NCBI RefSeq assembly: GCF_900114475.1
Contig: NZ_FOTE01000020.1
Span: forward strand, 1-64,000
Direction of reading: 5' to 3'
DNA length: 64,000 bases
From: Paenibacillus sp. 1_12
GTDB lineage: Bacteria > Bacillota > Bacilli > Paenibacillales > NBRC-103111
Shown: in pieces, positions 1 to 8,432 of the stretch
How the letters are laid out: every line of letters begins with the position of its first letter
Numbering within the stretch: the stretch's first letter is position 1
Program-made: the position numbers and the translations under genes
The notes under the pieces: generated by a model
What the model saw: only the letters and a program-made list of their open reading frames with translations
What the model was told of the DNA's origin: nothing
Database searches by the model: none

Positions 1-1
1 A

Positions 2-229
2 AAGTGGAACAACGAATTTTTCGTCAGGATTGGTCTAATTCCAGCTTTCTGGCTCTACTATGAAGCGCAATATGGATACACATTAGAAAATTATACCCAG
101 TATATGAAGGATAAACAGAAAGCGAAAAGTGCTAGTAGATTAGCAAAAATGAAAGAACGCGGACAAGAATATTACACTCCTGAGCGCGTTCGGAAAATGC
201 AGTATGCCCAGAGATTAGCTACATATTAA
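2..229 (+). CDS. Group II intron-encoded protein, C-terminal fragment
   Basis: An open frame enters from the left edge and gives 75 residues before TAA at 227-229. It is rich in Lys, Arg, Tyr and Gln and ends in MQYAQRLATY. No reverse transcriptase or endonuclease motif is visible in this part. The assignment rests on position: it stops about 20 bases before the domain V-like hairpin, where the maturase C-terminus of an intron-encoded protein is expected. It could also be the tail of another mobile-element protein. The start is outside the window. Confidence 0.5.
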   Translation, partial: KWNNEFFVRIGLIPAFWLYYEAQYGYTLENYTQYMKDKQKAKSASRLAKMKERGQEYYTPERVRKMQYAQRLATY

Positions 230-251
230 ATTCAAGTTGAATCACGTTGGT

Positions 252-323
252 GAGCCGTATGCCTTAGTAGGGCACGTGCGGTTCGATAAGGGGGGAGCCA
301 TGAGAGTGGTTCCCCTACTTTAT
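252..323 (+). ncRNA. Group II intron domains V and VI
   Basis: Domain V spans about 252-284. It begins GAGCCGTATG and ends CACGTGCGGTTC, which pair as the lower and upper stem of the catalytic hairpin, closed by a short loop around TTAG. Domain VI follows: GGGGAGCCA (292-300) pairs perfectly with TGGTTCCCC around a six-base loop, followed by CTACTTTAT with candidate branch-point adenosines. The GAGCCG...CGGTTC form is the usual bacterial domain V signature. Confidence 0.72.
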
Positions 324-493
324 TTGCATGCAGCCTTAGCCTACGAGGGTGTCTTCTAATGAAGTTATCTATGAACATTCGACATAATAAGATGAATTTC
401 ATCAAGAAACCTAATAAATTTCTAATAGTTACCTCAAACTTTTTGAAACATTTTCACGTATAGTAAGTGTATAGCTTAAGTGGAGGTGTTCTT

Positions 494-1090
494 ATGAGAG
501 ACATACAATTACTACACAAAGGAAAAGTTTATCATGGACGCATAGGATATGATCAACCAGATATGATGGAAGTAGAAACCCTAAAGCCCGTAGAATTTGC
601 TAGAGGGGATAAAGTGCTTTGCTTTGATTTCCAAAGACGTCAACCGACAAAGGTTTTATATGCAACCTCGACAAAATTGATTCTTGCCACAGCAGAATCG
701 GAATTGTTTAACATAGGAAAAAGACCTGAAAAAGCGTATGAGGACTTCTTTATGAATGATGATTTGGAACCGGTAAAAAGCTTTAAATTGAACACCTATG
801 CGACACTTAACGATGATTTTAAAATTACAGCGGTTCGAATCTCAGATGTAAGTCAGATTGGTATTGGCTTGGAGGTCAACGATTTCTCGATCAAGCTGAA
901 CCATGTGTATGATACCAAAATATTTTGCGATGATGAGTGCATTATGCCTAAAATTATCGTTCGTTACGCACATATTTTGGAAAAAACGATTCGCTACGGA
1001 GCAGAGATTCACCAGATCTCATCCAGTGACTTGAACAAATTTCAATATTATGTAGCAACTCAGCAATTTAAACAACTGATGCACGCTTAA
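494..1090 (+). CDS. PilZ-like domain protein
   Basis: A 198-residue soluble protein. An N-terminal part (about 1-95) of unknown type is followed by a PilZ-like beta-barrel (about 100-190). The D-x-S-x-x-G motif that contacts c-di-GMP in PilZ domains is visible as DVSQIG near residue 118, followed by GLEV. The preceding RxxxR motif is not visible, so c-di-GMP binding may be weak or lost. ATG 494 is chosen because GGAGGTG lies 7 bases upstream; in-frame codons further upstream lack a site. It is a single gene with its own terminator. Two HD-GYP proteins in the window could act on the same messenger. Confidence 0.6.
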   Translation: MRDIQLLHKGKVYHGRIGYDQPDMMEVETLKPVEFARGDKVLCFDFQRRQPTKVLYATSTKLILATAESELFNIGKRPEKAYEDFFMNDDLEPVKSFKLNTYATLNDDFKITAVRISDVSQIGIGLEVNDFSIKLNHVYDTKIFCDDECIMPKIIVRYAHILEKTIRYGAEIHQISSSDLNKFQYYVATQQFKQLMHA

Positions 1091-1110
1091 CACTTTTATA
1101 ACATTTCACA

Positions 1111-1141
1111 AACGCTGGGAGCTGATCTCAGCGTTTTTTTT
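1111..1141 (+). terminator. Rho-independent terminator after the PilZ-like gene
   Basis: ACGCTGGGA pairs with TCTCAGCGT (one G-T pair) around a GCTGA loop and is followed by eight T residues. Confidence 0.85.
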
Positions 1142-1227
1142 ACGTTGATTACGATGCTTGAAAGAAGAATGTGGAAAGATAGGATTAGGCTCGAATGATG
1201 AAGATGAGAAAAAGTATTGCCCCTGTT

Positions 1228-1243
1228 TATAACACGTGTTATA
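1228..1243. promoter_or_regulatory. Palindromic operator upstream of the LacI-type gene
   Basis: TATAACACGTGTTATA is a perfect 16-base palindrome centred at 1235/1236, ending 20 bases before the LacI-family start codon. Its 14-base core ATAACACGTGTTAT recurs at 2390-2403 before the mannosidase. LacI-family repressors bind such palindromes, so autoregulation and control of the mannosidase are inferred. Confidence 0.75.
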
Positions 1244-1263
1244 TTGAGTTTGAGGTGTTAGAC

Positions 1264-2304
1264 ATGACGGGTAAAAGAGTAACCAGCTTTGATGTCGCCA
1301 AACGTGCTGGAGTGTCCCGAAGCGTTGTTTCGGCTGTGTTAAACGGAACCCAGGGAATTGGGGTCGGTGAGGAAAAGCGAAAAGCGGTGTTGGATGCAAT
1401 TCGTGAGCTGAACTACCAGGTCGATGCACAGGCACGAGGGATGAAAACAGGTCTTAGCCGCTGTCTGGCTGCGTACGGCAATGTGACGAACCTGCTTTTT
1501 TTGCAGGTGCTTGAGGGTATGCAGGCCGCTTGTGCAGGTCAGGGCTATCATGTACTGCTGTATCCATTCGGTCCATCGGAGCATCAGAAGCTGGAGGGGC
1601 TACTCGATTTATACCTGCAGCGGCGGATTGATGGCATTGTCGCTTTGGACCGTCCGAATCAGGTAAGTGAATCTTGGGTGGAGTTGGTGAACAGCCACAA
1701 GCTGCCTTATATTTCTGTAGAAGGTTACCCCGAACATAATCAGATCACATCCGTATTAATGGATTATCGGGAAAGCATTCACCTTGCTCTGGACTTTATA
1801 TGGGAACGCACGGGGCTGGCTCCTGTCTATCTGGAGTTGTATCATGAGCATATTCCACTTGGCAGCGGGGACCGGCAGCGTAGACTTGCTTATGAGGAGT
1901 GGATGGCAGACAAGCAATTGGAGCCTTGCATGCTGTCAGCGGCCGATGGTCCATGGGAGCAGCGGCGTGAATTTTGGACAGATTGGGTTTCGGAACGCAG
2001 CAAGCCCTTAGCCATATTGACCAACTGGTCAAGGGGGGCTGTGTATATATGCCGTGCCGCACAGCTGCTTGGAGTCGAGGTTGGCCGCAATATTCATGTG
2101 ATGGCAGCGGACAATACGGAGCGGATCAATCAGCATATGTATCCGACGATTACTTCTGTAGAGGTTCCCTATGTAGAGATGGGGCGTCTGGCAGCGGAAC
2201 GTATATTGGAAACGATTGATGGCCGCAGAGCCTTCACCGATCATAGCGATATGATGGTTTCCTCAAAGCTCATAGTTCGGGATAGTGTGGGCTGCTGTAT
2301 ATGA
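1264..2304 (+). CDS. LacI/GalR-family transcriptional regulator
   Basis: A 346-residue regulator. The N-terminal helix-turn-helix is clear (TSFDVAKRAGVSRSVVSAVL, about residues 7-26), with the hinge region following, then a periplasmic-binding-protein-like sugar-sensing domain from about residue 65 to the end (VPYVEMGRLAAERIL near the C-terminus). ATG 1264 is chosen because the HTH begins right after it and GAGGTG lies upstream; an in-frame upstream ATG would add about 23 residues and contain the operator. The next gene, same strand, is a GH38 mannosidase with the same operator, so the inducer is probably a mannoside or mannose phosphate. It is about the usual length for the family. Confidence 0.92.
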   Translation: MTGKRVTSFDVAKRAGVSRSVVSAVLNGTQGIGVGEEKRKAVLDAIRELNYQVDAQARGMKTGLSRCLAAYGNVTNLLFLQVLEGMQAACAGQGYHVLLYPFGPSEHQKLEGLLDLYLQRRIDGIVALDRPNQVSESWVELVNSHKLPYISVEGYPEHNQITSVLMDYRESIHLALDFIWERTGLAPVYLELYHEHIPLGSGDRQRRLAYEEWMADKQLEPCMLSAADGPWEQRREFWTDWVSERSKPLAILTNWSRGAVYICRAAQLLGVEVGRNIHVMAADNTERINQHMYPTITSVEVPYVEMGRLAAERILETIDGRRAFTDHSDMMVSSKLIVRDSVGCCI

Positions 2305-2389
2305 CACTTCGTTTTTCTAGAAGGGTCCGCTTTCTCTACTCGGGCTGTGTGTTTCTTTTATTCATCTTATATAGTTTTTTTTGAATTTA

Positions 2390-2403
2390 ATAACACGTGT
2401 TAT
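2390..2403. promoter_or_regulatory. Second copy of the palindromic operator, before the mannosidase
   Basis: ATAACACGTGTTAT, a perfect 14-base palindrome identical to the core of the site at 1228-1243. It lies 21 bases before the mannosidase ATG, just upstream of the AAGGAG ribosome site, so a bound repressor would block transcription start or early elongation. Confidence 0.75.
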
Positions 2404-2424
2404 CAAATAAAAGGAGTGGTCTGT

Positions 2425-5400
2425 ATGTTTTATGTATGGGAAAAACTGAACGCCCGCGTGCTTGAGCTTGATGAATTTCGATACAGAGAAAAATTAGCGA
2501 TTCCTGCTTTTCAAAGCTTGGAGGACCCGGAGGGTGAAATTGGTGCGAGACCTGCTTTGCCTTTAACGCAGTCTCCAGATATGAAGGAAATGTCATTGGG
2601 CGAGCATTGGCGTGGACGTGACCGCTATCTGTGGTTGGCTGCTGATGTGGTGGTACCGAAGGATTGGCAGGGCAAGAAGGTGCTGGGTCGTTTTGATTTT
2701 GGTAAAACGGGAGGAAGCTCTGGTTTTGAGTCACTGCTGTATGTGAATGGACAGCCTTATCAAGGTGTCGACTCCAATCATCAGGAGGTTTTTTTCGAAG
2801 AGGCTGCAGGAGCGACTTTAGGGCTGTGTTTCAGATTATGGAGCGGTTTGGGCGGCTATCAATCCAAGGCAATTATGGAGCATCAGTTAAAGCGGGCTGA
2901 GCTGTGCTGGCTGGATGAAGCTGCAGATGACCTATATTACACAGCTCGTGCGGCACTCAGTGTAGCTAGAGTAATCCATGAGCACTCGCCGGAGCGGCAG
3001 ACATTGCTGTCTGCGGTTGATCAAGCTTTTCTACTAGTAGATTGGTCCCGACCGGGCTCGGATGATTTTTACGCATCAGTAAGTGCCGCGGCACACCTGC
3101 TGCGGACAACGGTCAAGGAGCTTCCAAAGCATCATGCGGTTACGGTACGCTGTATCGGGCATACGCATATTGATGTGGCCTGGCTGTGGCGGCTTAAGCA
3201 TACGCGTGAGAAAGCGGTTCGATCTTTCTCCACGGTGCTGCGCTTGATGGAGAAGTTTCCGGATTACGTGTTCCTGCAGACGATGCCTCAGCTGTATGAT
3301 TATATCAAAACCGACTATCCGGAAGTGTACGAGCAGATTAAAGAGAGAGTCAAGGAAGGACGCTGGGAAGCCGGCGGAGGCATGTGGCTGGAGGCCGACT
3401 GCAACCTGACCACAGGTGAATCCTTGGTAAGACAACTGCTGTATGGTACGCGGTTTCTTCGTGAGGAATTCGGTGCGGAATGCACGTATTTGTGGCTGCC
3501 GGATGTATTTGGTTACAGCTGGGCGCTGCCACAGATTTTGCGGAAATCCGGAATCGACACCTTCATGACGACCAAAATCAGCTGGAATCAATATAACCGT
3601 ATGCCGCATGATACCTTTCAATGGCGGGGGATTGATGGCACCGAAATTTTAACGCATTTTATTACGACACCTGATCCTGATGCAGGTGATGGCGGTTGGT
3701 TGTATACGTATAATGGCGAGGTAACAGCTAGATCAGTGAACGGAATCTGGGAAACGTATCGCGACAAGCCTGTGAATCGGGAGCTGTTGTTAGCTTATGG
3801 CTATGGAGATGGTGGCGGTGGCGTCAATAGAGAAATGCTGGAGCTGCGCCGTAGGCTTGATGAGCTGCCAGGTATCCCGCATGTGACGACAGGTCGAGCC
3901 GATGAATATTTTGCCGAGCTGCATAAAACGATAGCGGAAACAAAGGAATATGTCCATACATGGGATGGCGAGCTGTATCTGGAGCTGCATCGCGGTACTT
4001 ATACGAGTCAAGCTTATAACAAGCTGATGAATCGTAAGCTGGAATTGCTGGCTCGCGAAGCGGAATGGCTGGGAGTTATGGGCAGCCTGAGCCAAGGAAA
4101 TTGGCAGCCTTATGCGAAGCAAAGAATCGATGAGGCATGGAAAATCGTGCTTAGAAATCAGTTCCATGATATCATTCCGGGCTCTTCGATTAAAGAGGTT
4201 TATGAGGACTCGACGTTAGAATATGCTGAAGCAGAAAAGCTGCTGCAGTTGGCATGCGATCAAGCCGAGGGAGCCCTGATCGTCAGCACGACTGCAACTG
4301 GAAATCAGACAAACGAAATGCATGACTCTGAAGCTGACAGCTCGGTTTATACGGTATGGAACAGCGCAGGCTGGGAAAGAAGCGGTCTTGTGCAGGTGAA
4401 GTACGATAGCTTCCTAATGGCTAACCAGCACATGGAGTGGAAGGATGAGAAGGGTCATACGTTAACCGCGCAGCAGGATGCCGATGGCTGGTGGGTGCAG
4501 TTGAATGGAGTCGCTTCGATGGGTTATACGACGATTTATGCTGTGCTTCGTGGTGCAGCGGCTAATCAAGAAACTCAACAGGCAAAAGCTACAGCTGAAT
4601 CCCGTGATCTAACGGGCAAGGAGCGTATGTTGGCTGCCTCTTCTGAAGTGTTTACCTCACTCGACAATGGGATTGAAACACCGCATTATGTGTTGGCCTG
4701 GAATGAGAAAGGGCAGCTGACTTCGATTTGGGACAAAATGGCGCAGCGTGAAGTGTTAGCTGAAGGCTCCAATGGCAATGTGCTGCAAGTATTTGAGGAT
4801 AAACCCAAAAGCAGACATGAAGCTTGGGATATAGATATTTATTATCAGGAGAAAAAAGAAGAAATTACCGCATTAACTTTAGCTGCAATTAGCGAAATCG
4901 GATCTCTACGTGCTGTCGTGACATTCAAATGGACTTACAAAGCTTCTACTATCGTTCAGCAAATGGTTCTGTATCGCGATTCGCGCCGAATTGATTTTGT
5001 GAATGAAGTAGATTGGCATGAGCAGCGCAAGCTGTTAAAAGCTGCATTTCCAGTTGAGGTACGCTCGACGGAAGCGACCTTCGATATTCAATATGGGAAT
5101 GTGAAACGGCCAACACATTGGAATACGAGCTGGGATTATGCACGCTTTGAGGTTGTAGGGCACCAATGGGCTGATTTATCCGAGCGCGGTTATGGAGTCA
5201 GTCTGTTGAACGATTGCAAATACGGCTACGACATTAAGGACAATGTGATGCGGCTGACCCTAATCAAATCGGCAATCGTTCCCGATGATCAGGCAGACCA
5301 AGGGTACCATGCCTTCACTTATTCACTGCTGCCGCATACAGGGGATTGGATTGAAGGCGGAACGGTGGTCGAGGCATGGGATCTTAATGCACCCATGTCG

Positions 5401-5694
5401 AGCAAGCCGGGTGCTTCTGCTGGATCTGCATCGTTATTCAGGTTGTCGGGCGGCTATGTGCATATTGATGCCGTGAAAAAAGCAGAAGATGATGATCGCA
5501 TGGTACTGCGCTTCCACGAGTTCGGCGGACAGCGTGGAATGATTGAATTGAATAGTGATTACACGATACGAAGCTGGCAGGAATGCGATTTGATGGAGCG
5601 TCCGATAAGCGAGCCGTCGAATGCATCAGTGATACGTTTGGCTGTTAAGCCTTATGAGATCAAGACAATTCTGATTGATGCTGTCAAAGGCTGA
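2425..5694 (+). CDS. Alpha-mannosidase, glycoside hydrolase family 38
   Basis: A 1089-residue cytosolic enzyme expected to hydrolyse alpha-mannosides with retention of configuration. The GH38 catalytic domain begins near residue 243 with GHTHIDVAWLW, giving metal ligands His246 or His248 and Asp250. The nucleophile is probably Asp360 in LPDVFGYS. RNQFHDIIPGSSI near residue 580 is another family hallmark. The N-terminal 240 residues and the C-terminal beta-rich half match the usual architecture and length. There is no signal peptide, so it acts on imported oligosaccharide. ATG 2425 has AAGGAG 8 bases upstream. It probably forms a regulon with the LacI-type gene; no sugar transporter lies beside it. 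Confidence 0.93.
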   Translation: MFYVWEKLNARVLELDEFRYREKLAIPAFQSLEDPEGEIGARPALPLTQSPDMKEMSLGEHWRGRDRYLWLAADVVVPKDWQGKKVLGRFDFGKTGGSSGFESLLYVNGQPYQGVDSNHQEVFFEEAAGATLGLCFRLWSGLGGYQSKAIMEHQLKRAELCWLDEAADDLYYTARAALSVARVIHEHSPERQTLLSAVDQAFLLVDWSRPGSDDFYASVSAAAHLLRTTVKELPKHHAVTVRCIGHTHIDVAWLWRLKHTREKAVRSFSTVLRLMEKFPDYVFLQTMPQLYDYIKTDYPEVYEQIKERVKEGRWEAGGGMWLEADCNLTTGESLVRQLLYGTRFLREEFGAECTYLWLPDVFGYSWALPQILRKSGIDTFMTTKISWNQYNRMPHDTFQWRGIDGTEILTHFITTPDPDAGDGGWLYTYNGEVTARSVNGIWETYRDKPVNRELLLAYGYGDGGGGVNREMLELRRRLDELPGIPHVTTGRADEYFAELHKTIAETKEYVHTWDGELYLELHRGTYTSQAYNKLMNRKLELLAREAEWLGVMGSLSQGNWQPYAKQRIDEAWKIVLRNQFHDIIPGSSIKEVYEDSTLEYAEAEKLLQLACDQAEGALIVSTTATGNQTNEMHDSEADSSVYTVWNSAGWERSGLVQVKYDSFLMANQHMEWKDEKGHTLTAQQDADGWWVQLNGVASMGYTTIYAVLRGAAANQETQQAKATAESRDLTGKERMLAASSEVFTSLDNGIETPHYVLAWNEKGQLTSIWDKMAQREVLAEGSNGNVLQVFEDKPKSRHEAWDIDIYYQEKKEEITALTLAAISEIGSLRAVVTFKWTYKASTIVQQMVLYRDSRRIDFVNEVDWHEQRKLLKAAFPVEVRSTEATFDIQYGNVKRPTHWNTSWDYARFEVVGHQWADLSERGYGVSLLNDCKYGYDIKDNVMRLTLIKSAIVPDDQADQGYHAFTYSLLPHTGDWIEGGTVVEAWDLNAPMSSKPGASAGSASLFRLSGGYVHIDAVKKAEDDDRMVLRFHEFGGQRGMIELNSDYTIRSWQECDLMERPISEPSNASVIRLAVKPYEIKTILIDAVKG

Positions 5695-5875
5695 TTCGAT
5701 ATATAAGCAGCTCATTACCACATAACTACAGCCTGACGGTATTCCGATTGGACTGGACATCAGGTAGGGGAAGGGCTGGGGAGCAATCCTGCTCTGTCAC
5801 AGGAGAACATATATGAATGCCGATGTTTCATCAGTAATTAATTCATATAGAGACAATGATTACTATAGAGACAAT

Positions 5876-5926
5876 AAACAAATAACCTGTCTAACACCTT
5901 CGTGTTTGGACGGGTTATTTGTTTTT
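5876..5926. terminator. Bidirectional terminator between convergent genes
   Basis: AAACAAATAACC pairs with GGTTATTTGTTT, extended inward by TGTC and an AACAC/GTGTT inner stem. T-rich tails occur on both strands. It serves the mannosidase on the plus strand and the exporter operon on the minus strand. Confidence 0.85.
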
Positions 5927-5985
5927 CAGGATCAGGATTGAATCATCTACACCTTGTTTGACAAGGCAAACGATCCTAGCATTTC

Positions 5986-8376
5986 TTATTGCTGCTGCAG
6001 TTGTTTGACGAGCCGCTTGGCGGGACCGTTAGGCGTTGAGATCGTTTCATATACATTGACCGTCAAACCATTTTCAAACTGCTCGGTTTTAATGCTGCTG
6101 AAGGTAATTTTCTGATTCCCGGTTATAAGCTTCTGGGTGCCTGTAAAACTGGCTGTTTGTGATCCGAGAGAACGTCCAAGCCCATCGACCAGCTCAAACT
6201 CAAGCTGCGAGAAGTTAGGATCGATAATAACCTGCTCCTGCCGTGTTACGGTCAAGTCCATTTTCAGGACATAGTTGTAGGCATTGGAGCTATATAAAGT
6301 TGTGATGGCATAAGCATCAAAGCTAAGCTCAAACGGATAAAAGCTGATGGTTTTATCAATGGACTCATTTTGTACGGCCACCTGATACGTACCTACGGAC
6401 AGCTTGTTGGCAGCCGAGGATTTGGGGTCAAATACGTTCAGCGCGAGCTGTGAACCCATTTCCGTTGTAGGCAGCATGTAAGAATAGGACACGACGTAGC
6501 TTGTATTTGGCATAATTTGGCTTGCTGCTGTAGATTGTCTGACTCCGGCAAAAGCAAGTCCTTGTCCATTAATTAGCTCGGTTCCAAGCGTAGGAAGTGT
6601 AATGGGGCTGCTTCCATTATTGGTAAGCTTGTATTTGGCAATGGCAGTTCTATAACCAAAATCACTGTTTTCATGTATATGAAGCTCCATTAAGGAAACC
6701 CCGATATTCGTATCCAGCCACCCGTTAGCGGCAAAGCTCATGGGCGTACCCATTTCATATGACTTGGCTTGAATAGCAGCATTACTCGCAAACTCGGCAT
6801 GACTTAAATCAAATAGCATAACTGGACGTTTGACGGTGCTGCGGTTGGTTGTGTTGGAGCTCGAATTGGCTGATGTATTATTCGATACGTTTGAGCTGCC
6901 TGATGCTGTATTCGGAGAGGAACCATTATTATTACTGTTCGCGCTGCTCGATCCATTGTTAGTACTGCTGCTTCCTGTACTGCCTGAAGCATTGGAACCT
7001 GAATTCGTATTTCCGCCCGTGCCTCCATTGGATGACGTGTCTGTGTTATTTGTGTTCGTAGCGGTATTTCCAGCTGTTCCAGAATTGCCTGACGTATTGG
7101 TATTACCGCTGCCTGTGTTGTTGTTTGAGGTGTTACTATTACTATTTGTATTGACGGCAGAAGTGGTGTTTTCAAACAAAACAAGATTAACGCTTTGAGG
7201 CTCAATACCGTCTGGAAGCAGGACTGAATATTGGACAGTTGCCGTTTGACCTGCAGATAGGAAACCGCTCCGTACAGACTGTTCCTGGCTTGCTTCCATG
7301 CTCCCCGTACCAAACTGGTAGCTTCCGGTTAAAGCGGGAAGTACCGCAGCAGCAGTACTGTCATTGCGGATTTTAATCGTTGTTTGCAAAAGGACGCCTT
7401 CAGTTTGTTTCACGGCTATACCCTTGTCAGCAGCAATCGTCAGGCTGCTATCACTACCGAACAGGGAATAGGGCTGCTCTGAACCCACGGGCACTTTGAT
7501 TTCGGTTTCGGATACAGGTAATGTTCCCAGCAGATGCTCTTCCGCTGCACTGACATAAAAAGCATCTAAATGTGTGCTGCTCATTTTGAAATTATCAGGT
7601 ACCGAGGTACGGATCATGAGCTTGGTGAGCTTGCCTGGAAGCAGGGATTGTGGGCTTCCTTCTATAAAGGCTCCACTGTATTTTAATGAATCGGACGCCT
7701 GTAAACGAAACTGCAGGCTGTTAGGCAAGGTTAGTGTGGCTTTATCGCCATTTTGTGCAAATAATTCGGTATAGATGTAGCTCCCGCCATTTTCATTAAT
7801 TCGGTAGCTTCGACCTAATCGAATAGCCACCTGAACTTCCTTTGAATAGGAAACATCCAAATCGTTCATAGGAATTAGAATTTGCTTAGATGCATCGTAC
7901 ATGGAAGTGACGACATTCGAAATCGATAAATCGCCAATGCTTCTCATAAAAGTAGGTTGGCTGTTATCCCATGCAAACAAATTGATTACAAGCTCATCAG
8001 GACTTTCTCCCGCTGCCATTTCTGAATAGAAGCGGAACTCCTGATCCTTTCCTGACGTCACACGAGCATTTTGCTTGCTTGTCAATTGGGCGGGAAATAA
8101 ATTTCCTTGTCGATCCACAATACGAACACCGTAGCTATTGAAATCAATATCACTCCCGCTGCCATTGTGCATGTTTAATGAAAACTGTATAGAAGTCGAA
8201 TCCTTTCCCGAAGTAAAGGCGGCGTTCTCCAAAGTGAAATAAGAATCTGCGGCAACAAATACACCTTCTTTTCCGGCAAAAGCCGATGGGGCCACAGCTA
8301 ACAAGCAGCTTGTACAAACCGCTACAGCAACGAGCCATTTTTTTGCAGATAAAGACCATTTATCATTGCGTTTCAT
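5986..8376 (-). CDS. Large secreted protein with Ser/Asn/Thr/Gly linker, last gene of the exporter operon
   Basis: A 796-residue protein I do not recognise. It has a signal peptide (basic N-terminus, hydrophobic stretch 13-30, cleavage likely after APSAFA). Two or three beta-rich modules follow, near 38-140, 320-400 and 560-650, with a shared pattern: an assertion such as IKIRNDS or YKLTNNGSS, then SG or AG turns, then LNVFD-type strands, like DUF4352 or Ig-like domains. A linker of about 110 residues made almost only of Ser, Asn, Thr and Gly spans about 404-515. There is no sortase motif or C-terminal membrane segment. It follows the permease gene by 56 bases, so it is probably co-transcribed and may be a partner or substrate of the ABC exporter. 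Confidence 0.65.
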   Translation of the reverse strand: MKRNDKWSLSAKKWLVAVAVCTSCLLAVAPSAFAGKEGVFVAADSYFTLENAAFTSGKDSTSIQFSLNMHNGSGSDIDFNSYGVRIVDRQGNLFPAQLTSKQNARVTSGKDQEFRFYSEMAAGESPDELVINLFAWDNSQPTFMRSIGDLSISNVVTSMYDASKQILIPMNDLDVSYSKEVQVAIRLGRSYRINENGGSYIYTELFAQNGDKATLTLPNSLQFRLQASDSLKYSGAFIEGSPQSLLPGKLTKLMIRTSVPDNFKMSSTHLDAFYVSAAEEHLLGTLPVSETEIKVPVGSEQPYSLFGSDSSLTIAADKGIAVKQTEGVLLQTTIKIRNDSTAAAVLPALTGSYQFGTGSMEASQEQSVRSGFLSAGQTATVQYSVLLPDGIEPQSVNLVLFENTTSAVNTNSNSNTSNNNTGSGNTNTSGNSGTAGNTATNTNNTDTSSNGGTGGNTNSGSNASGSTGSSSTNNGSSSANSNNNGSSPNTASGSSNVSNNTSANSSSNTTNRSTVKRPVMLFDLSHAEFASNAAIQAKSYEMGTPMSFAANGWLDTNIGVSLMELHIHENSDFGYRTAIAKYKLTNNGSSPITLPTLGTELINGQGLAFAGVRQSTAASQIMPNTSYVVSYSYMLPTTEMGSQLALNVFDPKSSAANKLSVGTYQVAVQNESIDKTISFYPFELSFDAYAITTLYSSNAYNYVLKMDLTVTRQEQVIIDPNFSQLEFELVDGLGRSLGSQTASFTGTQKLITGNQKITFSSIKTEQFENGLTVNVYETISTPNGPAKRLVKQLQQQ

Positions 8377-8432
8377 GTAGGTTCCTCCTAAGGGCTTTCC
8401 TGTGGAAAGCCTACTTCGTAAGTATGATTGCT

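Larger units (their letters stand above)
1..323 (+). mobile_element. Group II intron, 3' end (5' part outside the window)
   Basis: The left edge holds the end of an open reading frame, then a domain V-like hairpin and a strong domain VI-like hairpin, the order found at the 3' end of bacterial group II introns that encode a maturase in domain IV. The intron probably ends at the TAT near 321-323, after a CCTACTTTAT stretch typical of intron 3' ends with the branch-point A nearby. The rest of the element lies upstream of the window, so intactness cannot be judged. Confidence 0.7.

Noticed and set aside
6804-7313. Open frames on both strands over the Ser/Asn/Thr linker
   Set aside because: They are created by the low-complexity repeats of the secreted protein gene.
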